Part shown: in pieces, positions 31,401 to 42,304 of the stretch
Numbering within the stretch: position 1 is the first letter of the stretch
How the letters are laid out: every line of letters begins with the position of its first letter
Notes under the pieces: model-generated
Seen by the model: the letters and a program-made list of their open reading frames with translations, nothing else
Database searches by the model: none
Told to the model about the DNA's origin: nothing
Made by a program: the position numbers and the translations under genes
Source: Siphonodentalium dalli
Taxonomy: Eukaryota; Mollusca; Scaphopoda; Gadilida; Siphonodentaliidae
Direction of reading: 5' to 3'
DNA: 64,000 nucleotides
Assembly (NCBI GenBank): GCA_032622095.1
Contig: CP136064.1
Coordinates: forward strand, 253,460,484-253,524,483

Positions 31401-32219
31401 TTAGTGCCACCGCACGCGCTACGATTAAAATCGTAAGTGGGAAAAATCGCAGGTGGGGAAAAGTGACTTGCCCGCAGATGCTACGGTTCTGCGATCGATG
31501 TTTGCAGCTAAGATTTTATCCAAGTGATCGTTCACATGATAGCAAAATGTTATATCACACTCTCTGCATTATGCAATTATATACATATACATGCCATGTA
31601 TCTCAATTTTCTAAACTAGCAAGTTGAACTTGAAAGTTCTAGTGAAATTGATCGTTCACATGATAGCAAAATGTTATATCACACTCTCTGCATTATGCAA
31701 TTATATACATATACATGCCATGTATCTCAATTTTCTAAACTAGCAAGTTGAACTTGAAAGTTCTAGTGAAATTGAATATTTTTTTATTTTTACATTTTTG
31801 TGCCTGTCAACTCAACAGGCTCAGCTGCCCCAATTTCAACAATTGCGGCAGCCCTCTTCTCCTTGTCTGCATAGCAGAATGCTGATGGCTGATATGTGGT
31901 ATAGGCCTGCACTCCCTGCCATGCCACATCTCCACCAATGTGGCCTCGTTTTTATAAGTCCAAGAAGTTTGTGAATTTGCGCCATTTTTGAATTTTTTCT
32001 TTTCATGGTATTTACAACATGACCAGTGCGATAGTGGTCATGTGGCAGCTACGATCGCATGTGTTGCCAAGGTCACGTCACAATTCTCCTGGTAAAAATC
32101 AAACAGTGCTTGATCGCTACGATTTGACTACGATATTGTCGTGGGCGTGCACATTGGATACTTCCACCTGCGATTTTCCCCACTTACGTTTTTAATCGCA
32201 GCGTGTGCGGTGGCACTTA
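31401..32219. mobile_element. MITE-H (TTA target, Harbinger-like), 813 bp
   Basis: GTGCCACCGCACGCGCTACG at the left and GCGTGTGCGGTGGCAC at the right form the ends at 31404-32216. TTA flanks both. Further inner matches include TTAAAATCGTAAGTGGG against CCCACTTACGTTTTTAA. Interruption of the MITE-G sequence ATTATCTGAACATTTCC proves insertion. No recognised transposase. Confidence 0.85.
31526..31773. repeat. 124-bp tandem duplication inside MITE-H
   Basis: GATCGTTCACATGATAGCAA starts at 31526 and at 31650. The two units appear identical over their length. Confidence 0.9.
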
Positions 32220-32260
32220 ACATTTGCTAAGGGAACTACTCATCAATGAGAAAGTGTCAA

Positions 32261-32594
32261 CAGTTACCCATGGTTTTACATGTAACCTTGCTATAGAAAT
32301 ATATTTCGATTTGGGATTTCCTCAGCATCATATAACATTGAACATTTTCCTTCCAATTTGTGAATACTTACATCTAATTGGATTACTAAATATGTAACAC
32401 ATTCATCACTGAATCAATCTGCCCCTTCAAATATATATTCAGTATATAGCGCAATGGTCTATTATTTGTTTGGAAGGGTGTTCTGTTCATAACTTTTTTT
32501 GATTCCCATTCATTCATTTGTGGGGATATGCAGATAAGAAGGTCAACTAACAGCCTAATTATCTAACCAATGATCTGAACAGCAATACTGTTCA
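32261..32594. other. no recognised feature
   Basis: AT-rich spacer; nothing recognised. Confidence 0.35.
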
Positions 32595-32645
32595 GTGGAT
32601 CATAATCTTCAGCACACGATGTCATTTAGTGGTGAAGAGGTTAAC
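32595..32645. mobile_element. MITE-I fragment (right end)
   Basis: CAGCACACGATGTCATTTAG, then GAAGAGGTTAA. Confidence 0.65.
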
Positions 32646-33478
32646 ACCCCCTCCCTTTTAATGAAACAGCACAGTTCTTGCCTTTTAAAATAGTTGTTCA
32701 TGAACATTAGATGTGAGGGGTTTTATGTCTGCTGAACCAGTGATATACATAGAGATAACAGGCCAAAATCCACAGTGGATGCTGATTAGCAAGTCTTGTT
32801 TTATCTCAACACAACTATCTTACCTAATGTCACGTCAGAACACGCCATAATGAGGTGAAAGTGATACCGCCCAGCAGTTGTTCCCCCTGACGTGATGATA
32901 TTCATATGGAAAAGCATCCTTGGCAGAAGATATCGTGGTAGATACCCTGGTGGTGATCATGTCAGTGATAGCAGCGTAATCTTCGCGACTAGCCGGGCTA
33001 GCTGGAAGAAAACTGTACAAAGAAATCGTAAGAATTCCTTCCCCACTGTTTGCATCCCACCCTGCTGTACTAGAGTTTCTAATTAGAAATAGATCTATTC
33101 TCTCAATGTTTTTTCTTGCAGCCATCAACAGCAGTTAAATGCTTTGTGATATCTTCCACATGTGTCGACCCACTCTTCATCATTAACTCTTCATTCTGGT
33201 AATTTCTACTGTTCAGAACCACTCAACATATAAACATTATGTGAAATGTGCAAAGTTACCGAACTCTTCCATTCCACATACTTATTCTATTCTTGAAATT
33301 CCTATGACCCTTCCCTCCGTCAGTCAAAATATATATCCAAGTTCATTTCTCTGAACTTTGCTCATACCAAGTTGAAATTTATCAGAATTTAGAGATTACA
33401 TTCTTTTTAAGTTGAATTGAATTTAACGAAAATGTTTCAACTAAATTGTATCTAGGATATTAATCAGTTTAACATATT
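32646..33478. other. no gene; contains a segment shared with 36233-36275
   Basis: ACTGTACAAAGAAATCGTAA and GAATTCCTTCCCCACTGTTT at 33012-33053 recur at 36235-36275 with one change. Overlapping ORFs at 32835-33128 have no known domain. Confidence 0.4.
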
Positions 33479-33775
33479 TTAACCTCTTCGCTGCTATGAC
33501 GTCCGTAACTATTACAGATGTAAAAGTGCACGCCGTGTGCTATATTCAGTAGGCCATTATTCATATTTTGAACTCAAAGATTGGTGCATCGGAATAACTG
33601 TATCTCAAAGTTACAATGTATGATGTTCCATGATTATGAATGATAATAGCCTTTCAACTGAGTCAGCTTTATGGCTCTTGCGATATTTCCATTATATTTT
33701 TCCATTGCAAAATGGCAAAAACGTCAACAGCCCAGCACACGATGTCATAACGTCATTTAGCAGCAAAGAGGTTAA
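33479..33775. mobile_element. MITE-I copy 3
   Basis: TTAACCTCTTCGCTGCTATG to CAGCAAAGAGGTTAA, lacking the inner GGTCCGTAGG palindrome. Its right TTAA is the left TTAA of MITE-G copy 10. Confidence 0.85.
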
Positions 33776-33983
33776 TATATACTATATACTCATTGATGAG
33801 GTATTATCTGAACATTTCCTATCAATCATTATGAACCCTTCTGCACTTTAATTATCTTTTCGGCTGTCTGTCATCTGCTTCAATTAATCAATTTCCTGAC
33901 CCTCCCTCAAAATGAATAATACAAAATTCCAATTTATACATTTTTAACTTGGTGGGAGAGTCCATTTAGTAAAAAAGGGTTAA
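33772..33983. mobile_element. MITE-G copy 10
   Basis: TTAATATATACTATATACTC (eroded left end) to CCATTTAGTAAAAAAGGGTT and AA; inner palindrome half deleted. Abuts MITE-I copy 3. Confidence 0.8.
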
Positions 33984-34068
33984 AAGAGCCTGAACTGAAC
34001 AAATAGTTTTTCACACCGACTTATTGAACTGGATTTATCTGATAAGTTCATGTTATGTTTCAAAACTT

Positions 34069-34425
34069 TTAGGCCAAAGAAAATAAAGTGTGTGGATGGG
34101 GTTACATGTCAGAAAAAATTAGGATCCGTTGGTAGCCTTAAAATTTTAATGTTTTAAATAAAAATTTATTCCAGATATTTTTATGGCTTTTTTTCTGCCT
34201 TGAAATATAATGATACAATCTGGCTGAGGAAAGTTTTCATTTATTTTTGGACTTGGGAATGTGTTTTTTCCCAGTTTATTATGATGAAATTTTCAAGAAA
34301 TTTTAGTTGTAGCTCGGGGGAAAACAATTTTAGTTGTAGCACGGGAAATTTTTTTTAGAGTAAGGGTTTAAAATAGGGTCGGTAGGGAAACCCCAACCAC
34401 AAATATTTTTTTTCCTTTGGCCTTA
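34069..34425. mobile_element. MITE-R copy 2 (TTA target)
   Basis: TTA, then GGCCAAAGAAAATAAA at the left, and TTTCCTTTGGCC then TTA at the right. The interior contains two AATTTTAGTTGTAGC(T/A)CGGG repeats. It is shorter than copy 1, with a mostly different interior. Confidence 0.65.
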
Positions 34426-34816
34426 CATATGTTGTTTCCCCAAATTGAATAGTGTTGTAACAATTCATAGCCAGGGGGAATAATCAATGTTTGCTGGTTA
34501 CTCACAATAAACAAATATGTCACATCCAGGGAGCCCATGGGCTTCTGCTACAAAACAGAATATGGATATCTGAGCTCTTGAAATGTTTGCATAATATTTT
34601 CTGAAGGATTCTTCCAGGGGCATAAAAACGGGATGGATAACTGCCCCTCCACCCCTCCCTCCACCAGGGGCGGGGGGCACAATGTGCCTATCAAATTCTT
34701 CCTAGAATGGCAAGAATACATCATATATCAACTCGAACATCATCATTACATTGTCCTCAGAGAAAGATTTATTCATTCCAGTATATCTCAATATGATCTT
34801 GGTCCTGGAAAGTTCT
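34426..34816. other. no gene; C/G-rich patch at 34640-34680
   Basis: CCCCTCCACCCCTCCCTCCA, then GGGGCGGGGGG. ORFs on both strands here are compositional. Confidence 0.4.
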
Positions 34817-35079
34817 TTAACCCTTCCATGACTGGAGCTTCCTGAAATTGTGCGAAAACCCTGTGCCAATACATTCTCTTATATATATGAATCTCCCATA
34901 GGGAGCCTCGCATATATATGTGAATGCATTGGCCTAACAATATTTACCTTGACCTTGTAAGCCTGTGTATTCTCTTATATATGCAAGGCGCCCTATGGGA
35001 GATTTGCATATATAAGAGAATTCACTGGCACAGGATCTGTAATGCTGCACCAGTGCAGCTCCTGTTATGAAATGGTTAA
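34817..35079. mobile_element. MITE-F copy 3, most complete
   Basis: TTAACCCTTCCATGACTGGA, two hairpins (CTCTTATATATATGAATCTC, loop CCCATAGGGAG; second with GCGCCCTATGGGAG), then CTGCACCAGTGCAGCTCC and a degraded right end ATGGTTAA. Confidence 0.85.
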
Positions 35080-35165
35080 AATGTATGATTATAATAAATA
35101 TAAAGATTTTTCGCCATTTCTTCCAATTGCTCCGACTGAAAGAGAGCCTTTTTCTGGACATTGTG

Positions 35166-35183
35166 CCCCCCCCCCCCCCCCCC
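35166..35183. repeat. poly-C tract, 18 bases
   Basis: Uninterrupted C run in otherwise AT-rich DNA. Confidence 0.9.
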
Positions 35184-35942
35184 ATGCCCATAGTTATTAC
35201 AACAATGATCTTCCAGACATTTTACCCACAGGTCCATTTAGTAAAATTCTGCCACTAAATAATTATATATATCACCGTTTGTTTCCGAATTGCATTGTCT
35301 GTGTATCTCAAACTAAGTTGATTTTAATAGCGTGATGTTGTCTTTGCAAAACCTGCTTTCTTCCTGGAAATGGAATTTGCATCATAATACAAGAGATGTT
35401 AATTTGAGAGATTTAATTAGCTTTTTAAATAAGTTTGATGTATTTTAAAGTTGTTTGGCTTCTTTTTTCTTTGTTTTCAAACATTCAACCTTATCACGGA
35501 GGAACGAACAGTGAATACACTGATTGATTGATTGATTTAAAGAGATTTGCTATTGAGACAGACTTCCACAATGAACTCCCGGTGGTTGTAGTTGGCAACT
35601 CAAATAGAACAGGATAAATTAAGCAAAAAGGATGCTGACAGCATGGAAGCCATGCGACTTGGATAATTAGATTCCCCGAAACTGAAAATTAGTTTAACTG
35701 GGTAAGAGGTCTGAGGGAGAGAGCACCATGAGCATACCTAATGGAGATTCCTATCTGCTTTAACTAGCCTGGTTAGCTGCCTCTAAGCCTGCCTCATTGA
35801 GAAATACTGCATCTTTGCATAGGGCAGATAACTAGTCGTTTATTACTACTTTATTAGCCAGAATTGGTACTGATAAAAACACACTGAACAGATCTAAGAA
35901 TTATTCCAGGATTTCCATCACTGTTGCGAACAGGATTCTAAC
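35184..35942. other. no recognised gene
   Basis: Single-copy-looking; (TGAT)n micro-repeat near 35520. No exon recognised. Confidence 0.35.
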
Positions 35943-36026
35943 CATCCAAGCCTGAATTTGCAGTATGAGGTCCTCAGAGGGTGAATTTAGATATGCTCAC
36001 TTAATTCACCCTCTGGGGACCTCAAT
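35943..36026. mobile_element. MITE-B copy 6, single palindrome fragment
   Basis: AAGCCTGAATTTGCAGTATG, one palindrome, then GGGGACCTCAATGATG; the second half is missing. Confidence 0.75.
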
Positions 36027-36945
36027 GATGTAATGACCATTAACCCTTGACTGCAGGCAATAAATATTTAATTTAAAAAAAAAAAAAAAACTCTTGACTG
36101 CAAATGCCAAACAAAACATATTTGTTTCATGTCCCCTGCATTTGATTTTAACTTGCATGTTGAAGTGTTTATTAGCTGTCATAAATCCCAAGTTGTGATA
36201 TAAAGTATCAAGTATATTTACATAATACAAGCAAACTGTACAAAGAAATTGTAAGAATTCCTTCCCCACTGTTTGCTGTGATATAAACATATATAAAGAA
36301 AATAGGCAAATAAAATTCATAATGTGATTGGCATATTTGGTTAAAAAATATTGTTTTTCAAGTATATTTACATAATTAATGCTGTCATGCAGACTGAGAG
36401 TGTTGGGTTCTATACAATACCATGACATTACTATTGCAACAGGGAAATTTGAGGACGGAATGACTATGCAATCATACATGTACATATCAATGCAATTTAA
36501 AACTTTAAGACAATTATTAGATACATCCAAATTTGGATGATTTAGCAAAGTTAATGTGAAATAGGCTACCACGTTTACAACTTTAGCAAAAATAGATACT
36601 CAATAATAATTGTATGTCGGTCAGCAGTGAAAAAAAGAAATAACTCGCACCCACCAATGATTAAAAAAAATTCAGATTATAAAAAAATGCTCGTGAATCA
36701 AAATATCTATTTTTTTAGGACCAAACTATTCACACTATGTACATAAAACGCCAGTATAATGATGCCCTAATGGCGATTTTATTGCTATTCTGTTTCTATA
36801 GACCTTGTTTTCAACACAGCGGCATTCTTTGACCTGAATTTATTTTAGTTCTGAGCAAATAAAAGGCTCCTGGCATATTGCGAAACTACAAAGCACTGGC
36901 ATAGTTTGCAGTAATGACTAGCACATTTATACAATATTACTCCTC
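36027..36945. other. no gene; 188-codon minus-strand ORF judged spurious
   Basis: The frame 36006-36572 is the second longest in the window. It runs through a poly-A tract and the end of a MITE-B fragment, and its product is rich in I, N, F and Y without a domain. AAGTATATTTACATAAT occurs twice (about 36210 and 36360). Confidence 0.4.
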
Positions 36946-37224
36946 ATAACAGTACAGGAATTAAATAGTGTGTCTGTCATTTGCAGAATGAGGTCCCCAG
37001 AGGGTGAATTTAGTGATGCTACCCCGCATAGCTGGCTAGCATCACCAAATTCGCCCTCTGGGGACCTCATTCTGCTTACACCTCAGCAGAATGAGGTCCC
37101 CAGAGGGTGAATTTGGTGATGCTAGCCCGCTATGCGGGGTAGCATCACTAAATTCACCCTCTGGGGGACCTCATTCTGCAAATGACAGACACACTATTTC
37201 AAGGCTTGATAACAGTACAGGAAT
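36946..37224. mobile_element. MITE-B copy 7 (short form) with 16-bp flanking repeats
   Basis: ATAACAGTACAGGAAT is present at 36946-36961 and 37209-37224. The left CAAGCCTTG terminus is replaced by flank-like sequence; the right terminus is intact. Two complete palindromes lie inside. Confidence 0.85.
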
Positions 37225-37368
37225 GTTTGGTCTGCATTCCCCTATTGAGGATTGTGTTTTCCCAAGTGTTGTGCTCCATGCCTTGACCTAGGAAATCAGG
37301 ACAGGGTTGTAGAAACCTACTTGCGTTGGTACCTGTTTTCATAGGTTGAAGACATTCAGATCTCATGT

Positions 37369-37455
37369 ATTAACCCTTTCTCTGCCACATGGAATCTCCC
37401 ATCAGTTGTCAAAATGTACGTTGGAAGGGTCTATTATTCATCTGGAGGGCTATTT
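37369..37455. mobile_element. MITE-G copy 11, fragment
   Basis: TTAACCCTTTCTCTGCCACA, then GGAATCTCCCATCAGTTGTC and ATTATTCATCTGGAGGG, reverse orientation, truncated. Confidence 0.7.
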
Positions 37456-37555
37456 AAAAAATATAAGTAAATGACAGATAATTTATACAATAAAACATTT
37501 TTGAATTTCACTGGAAAAACACACCACTACATATAGAAACCGCTGGCATCCCCCT

Positions 37556-37900
37556 CCCTCCACCAACATATGTCACCCCCGCTCAACATATCTGTCACCA
37601 TTCCCCCTCAACATATCTGTCACCCTTCCCCCTCAACATCTGTCACCCCTTTCCTCAACATGTCACCCTTCCCCTTCAACATATCTATCACCCCTCCCCA
37701 TCAACATATCTACCACCCCCTGTCAACATATCTACCACCCCTCAACATCTGGCATGCCTGCCCCCCTCAACATGTCACCCTCCCCCTCAACATATCTGGC
37801 ATGCCTCCCCCTTAAACGTAACTGTCACACCTCCCCTCAACATATCTGTCACCCCTCCCCTCAACGTATCTATCGCCCCCTCAACATATCTGTCAACATA
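37556..37900. repeat. irregular minisatellite, CCCCTCAACATATCTGTCAC type
   Basis: About fifteen imperfect 18-24 bp units of CCCCTCAACATATCTGTCAC. Proline-rich ORFs on the plus strand follow from it. Confidence 0.85.
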
Positions 37901-38838
37901 TAAAGCCATACATAGTGCTGTAATTATTATAATTGTATGAATTTGTATATTGTTTTGGAAAAGATTTGCTGTCAATTTTAAAATTACAAAATAAAAAAAA
38001 ACTTGATGGCATCTTTATTAAGTGTGAAAATCTTGGAACTCTTTTTTTATTCAGTTTAAAAAAAAATAAAAAAAATTGTGTGAATTTTTATTTAGTTTTC
38101 TATTTTTTTTTTACTTTTCAGACAATGTGAAATTGCAAAGCTTTTAGTTTTAATTCTGTATAGTCCCATGAAATAGGGTGTGGTTATTAGTGTGTTAGTT
38201 CGAGGATAAATGTTAGATATTCATCACTCTGAATCAGTCCACTACAAATGAGTTTGATTACCCCGATGTTTGCATACCAGCCGCATGCATTAGCCGTTTC
38301 CACCGGGATACAAATCCCTGCATTAAGTCGTGTTTGATTCCATACCCAATGTGTTTGCCAAGAAATCCCTAGTTATTTCTCTCGGCATATCATTGTCTTT
38401 GTAAATTACCAGTCAATGGAGGCCCATTAAGCTCCTATCTCAATGTTCTATAACTCCGTTGTAACTGAGCAAACATTGGACAACGCGCGTCATGTAATTT
38501 TCCACTCCCAAATCATGTTTTTGCATCAGAAAAAATGATTTCTTGTTCATAATCATCAATTAGAGAGAAGAATCGATCGTTGTATACACAAACATATGGA
38601 ACAGGGTGAGATAGGTAAACAAGTCACAAGCGAGAGCCATCGCCTCAAGTTTTAATTCATGTCTGTAAACACGCCATTTCTATTCTGACCAATTGCTCTT
38701 GTATTGATGCTGTATGGGCATTGGGTTTCATGTATTTGATACAATTGATTTTCATATCTGAGACTGTCTGAGCAGGGCTGTGTAGTCTGATCTATGATTG
38801 GAGTCACGCTTCCTTGTCCAACCATCCCTATTTTGTGC
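37901..38838. other. no gene; unique block at 38150-38780
   Basis: The first part is A/T homopolymer-rich. 38150-38780 is repeat-free with balanced composition and could be conserved non-coding sequence. Confidence 0.35.
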
Positions 38839-38978
38839 TACAGTAATGCCCTAAATAATCGACTCCTTAACCACAGCAGAATTAAGGGTAATTTTTCAGG
38901 ATTTAGTCGGAAATATGTCTTGTTGCCATTCATCGGAAAGCTCTCAGTGAGGAGTCAATTATTTAGGGCATTACTCTA
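38839..38978. mobile_element. MITE-A copy 7, right arm mostly deleted
   Basis: TACAGTAATGCCC, left arm to GAAAGCTCTCAGTGA, then GGAGTCAATTATTTAGGGCA and TTACTCTA. Confidence 0.85.
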
Positions 38979-39441
38979 TACTCATCACTCAGTTGTACGG
39001 TAGTCAATTTTTTCAAATGAAAGCTGTGGATAGTGGTTAGATCAGGGGAGGGTGGTAACAAAAATACAGTAAAGTATGTCATTTTATGCCTTTGTCAATT
39101 TTGGCAAACCACCCACCACTTACAAAAGATTTTTTTTTTTTACACCCAATGTTTAGACACCCACCCTGACCCACCCCTCAAATTGCACTAACTTCCAGGG
39201 ACGCCAGAAGCACCAAAAGGCAAGGGGGGGCAAACCAATCAGGTGGGCACTTATTAGATGCTCACTGGTCTCCCCTGGGCCGGGGCAAGTGCCCTGGCAC
39301 CCCCCCCCCCCCCCATCTCCGGCATCCCTGCTAACTTCTGGATTAATCCGTGTTTATACCTTAATTATGAACCTAATACACATGGAGACTGATTTTTCTT
39401 ACTTTCTGAAAGCTATGTAAATTTAAACTATTAACCAGCGA
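38979..39441. other. no gene; poly-C tract at 39300-39314
   Basis: 15-base C run preceded by GC-rich sequence (39190-39300). Nothing coding recognised. Confidence 0.45.
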
Positions 39442-39701
39442 TTAACCCTTTCCATACAAATGGAATCTCCCACCCAGTAAAAGAATTATATATTGGAATG
39501 GTCTATATTAATTTGAAGGGGTTCAGGGTACATACGCAGATGAGCAGACAGAAAAATAGATAATACAAGGACAGAAGGGTTGATATTCAATAGTGGGAAA
39601 TGTTCAGATAATAAGTTGAACAAACAACCTACTTTGTTGAATGTATTATATCAACATTTCCTAAGGGAACTATTCCTCAATGAGTATAAAGAAAGGGTTA
39701 A
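39442..39701. mobile_element. MITE-G copy 12, full length, reverse orientation
   Basis: TTAACCCTTTCCATACAAAT to GAGTATAAAGAAAGGGTTAA, with the interior GCAGACAGAAAAATAGATAA and the palindrome GATAATAAGTTGAACAAACA. Confidence 0.85.
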
Positions 39702-39872
39702 CGAACATGTCCAGTCTAAAAGATTTTTACCAAACTTTCATCGTTCTGTATAGAATTTCTTCACTGAATATTTCTACTTTTGCAGACACGAAATAAAGCA
39801 TGAACATAAAAGCGCAATTATTGTTTAATAGCAATAATATGGATAGCTCAACCTGTCATCCCATCATGTAGG

Positions 39873-40039
39873 TACAGCAATGCTCTAAATAATCGACTCC
39901 TTAACCACAGCAAAATTATGGGTAACTTTTCAGGAATTAGTCGGAAATATGGCTTGTTGCCATTCATCGGAAAGCTCTCAGCAAAGTTACCCATAATTCT
40001 GCTGTGGTTAAAGAATCAATAATTTAGAGCATTACTGTA
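39873..40039. mobile_element. MITE-A copy 8, right arm shortened
   Basis: TACAGCAATGCTCTAAATAA, left arm to GGAAAGCTCTCAG, then CAAAGTTACCCATAATTCTG to GCATTACTGTA. Confidence 0.85.
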
Positions 40040-40692
40040 GGTAAATCTACTCAGGAGAAAACACACTTCCGTCACGATAGCTTACACAAGCTCAATCGAG
40101 TAGATCATTTTAATTTTGTTGAGGACAAGGTCCTTGACCCAACGCTGATAATCAATCAGGCTTGCACGAATCCAAAATCTAAAACTTTTATCTGTCAATT
40201 ATTCAAGTTTGTAAGAAGAAGGAGTGTATTGTCAGAGGAGCGAGGTCAAGCGATTGCTATTTATTATTAGGAGGGAGGGAGCAAATTTAGCGAGTAATTT
40301 GTCTGATTGTGTCCAGTTGTGAGGCGTCGTATGATAATCAGACAGGCTTAATACGTCCAGGAGTCTGATCGATTTGTCCGACCTATTGCGATGAATAGCT
40401 TGTGTCTGCGTGTAATTTCGTCAGTCTTTGAGCGACCCATCTCAGGGGCATGATCTACACAAGACGGATGAGATTACTTCTGCCAATAGCCAAGGTATAA
40501 AATATCTCCCGGGGATTGCGGGCATAAAAATAGCTGTTTATTTCTTTGTTTGGCTGCGGGATTGCCCTCGGAATTCTTCCAAATTCTTTTTCCGACTGCT
40601 CAGACTGCAGACAGATGTACTGTTGCTTCTGATTTCCCTCAGGGACTTGAAACCCACAAGATAGTTCACACTCACTTTTTGGTGTATGCTTT
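40040..40692. other. unique block without recognised repeat
   Basis: Balanced composition, no MITE. ORFs at 40428-40664 and 40550-40798 overlap in different frames and have no known domain. A candidate conserved non-coding block. Confidence 0.35.
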
Positions 40693-40782
40693 AGATCATG
40701 CGATGAATCTCTACTGTATAGCTACGTCTGTAGAGATCATATTCCATCAGTACAAAACCTGGGAACTTTTTTATGTTCTGGC
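40693..40782. mobile_element. MITE-M copy 2, left arm only
   Basis: AGATCATGCGATGAATCTCT, TAGAGATCATATTCCATCAG and TACAAAACCTGGGAACTTTT. Confidence 0.75.
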
Positions 40783-40932
40783 CCAATTCAATCATTGATG
40801 TTCCATATTAGGTGAAATATTTCCAGTTCTTTTTTGTCTGAACTGACTGACTGAAATTGTATTGAGACTGTCGTGGCAGGCTGTAATCATAACAGGCTGT
40901 AATAGTACACAATATTCAAGAATTGCAATGAT

Positions 40933-41225
40933 TTATTGTCCCCCGATGTTCTGAAAGAAAAGGGGGACTATAGAAACGGGCTCAGTTTGTCCGTTCGTCC
41001 GTCGAGCCGTTCGTCCGTCCGTCCGTCATACTTTTGAGTAGCTTCATGGTGTAATCAACTCCTCCTACAGTTTTCGTCCTAGAGATTTGAAACTTCAGAA
41101 TATTGTGGCCCATATATTGAAGATGTGCAACATGTATATAGATGACGAAATTATTTTTTTTTGACAGAGTTATTAACCCTTTTCGACTTAGAACATTTCA
41201 TCATTTTTTTTTAAATTTCTTTAAC
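40933..41225. repeat. TCCGTCC-type invertebrate repeat (S copy 1)
   Basis: TTATTGTCCCCCGATGTTCT, then CGTTCGTCCGTCCGTCCGTC, CTCCTCCTACAG and GAGTTATTAACCCTTTTCGA. Elements with a C-run start, TCCGTCC runs and phrases such as GAAACTTGGCAC are, to my knowledge, widespread in marine invertebrate genomes. Class uncertain. Confidence 0.65.
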
Positions 41226-41348
41226 AAAGCGGCATCAACTAGCCACGTTGTCGGTGGACACTGTGGTCGGCTGACCTTTTATTTAATTTGAGACACCCAA
41301 ATTTAATGTGCACAAACCTGGTATAAATATTCTTGCGGAAAAATCACT

Positions 41349-41670
41349 TAAAAGACATATGTATTTATTTGGGTGTGTGAAACTGATAAGTTAGTATCCA
41401 GGCACTATGCCAACTGGATTAATGTAGCATTCTACTAACATCGCCGAAAATCTGAAGCAAATCAACTGTACCAGTCCATAGAAAACATTGTCTGCCCTAC
41501 GCTCAATTGTTAATATTTACTACTTGATTCGGGATGCATCTATCGGTGATAAACTAACGAAAATGATTTCACCATCGAGAGTCAATGCATTGAATTATAT
41601 ACATGTATAAGAATGACGGTGCGTGTTGTCTACCTGAGTGTTTCACATCACTTTTATCTGGATTTCTCTA
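41349..41670. repeat. repeat O copy 1
   Basis: Matches 51418-51800 over about 300 bp: CATTCTACTAACATCGCC, CTTGATTCGG and CGATAAACTAACG-type segments in the same order. No termini identified. Confidence 0.75.
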
Positions 41671-42019
41671 AATATTTTTTCAAAGTGATCTATATTACTG
41701 TAATAAATTGCTATGCAGAGTTTATGGGTTAACAGCATGGAGTGGACACACAGCCATTTTGAAGTCTAATGTCAACAGATGAGGGCAGGACTTTATAACC
41801 CATATGGATTTTCTGCAATACATCATGTGATTATATCAACAGCTCAGAGGCTGTTAGCTGCACTCCATACTATTAAGCGTCTCCCCAGGAAATGATGGAT
41901 CTCAAACTCAGTCTGGGCTCTCAATGGCCTCAGCCTGAGGGTTATAAACCTGAACTAATATCCAGTCATAATGACTACTTATTGATTAGGGAAAGAAGGG
42001 TGGGTGTACCCAGGCCATT
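41671..42019. other. no recognised feature
   Basis: Spacer between repeat O and MITE-B copy 8. Confidence 0.35.
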
Positions 42020-42289
42020 CATATAACCAAGCCTTGAAATAGGGTGTCTGTCATTTGCAGAATGAGGTCCCCAGAGGGTGAATTTAGTGATGCTACCCCG
42101 CATAGCAGGCTAGCATCACCAAATTCACCCTCTGGGAACCTCATTCTGCAGAGGTGTAAGCAGAATGAGGTCCCCATAGGGTGAATTTGGTGATGCTAGC
42201 CTGCTATGTGGGGTAGCATCACTAAATTCACCCTCTGGGGACCTCATTCTGCAAATGACAGACACCCTATTTCAAGGCTTGCATATAAC
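42020..42289. mobile_element. MITE-B copy 8 (short form) with 8-bp target duplication
   Basis: CATATAAC on both sides of the element 42028-42281 (CAAGCCTTGAAATAG...CTATTTCAAGGCTTG). Two complete palindromes. Confidence 0.9.
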
Positions 42290-42304
42290 TCATCACAATG
42301 TATT

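Larger units (their letters stand above)
31194..32260. mobile_element. MITE-G copy 9, split by MITE-H
   Basis: Minus orientation: ACCCTTTCTGTACTAAATGA to the palindrome GTTGAACTTATTATC, then the 819-bp insertion, then ACATTTGCTAAGGGAACTAC and CATCAATGAG. The original right terminus is degraded. Confidence 0.8.

Noticed and set aside
36006-36572. 188-codon ORF on the minus strand
   Set aside because: Crosses a poly-A tract and a MITE-B fragment, encodes a low-complexity I/N/F/Y-rich product, and shows no domain or splice context.
37570-37815. Proline/histidine-rich ORF
   Set aside because: Translation of an irregular C-rich minisatellite.
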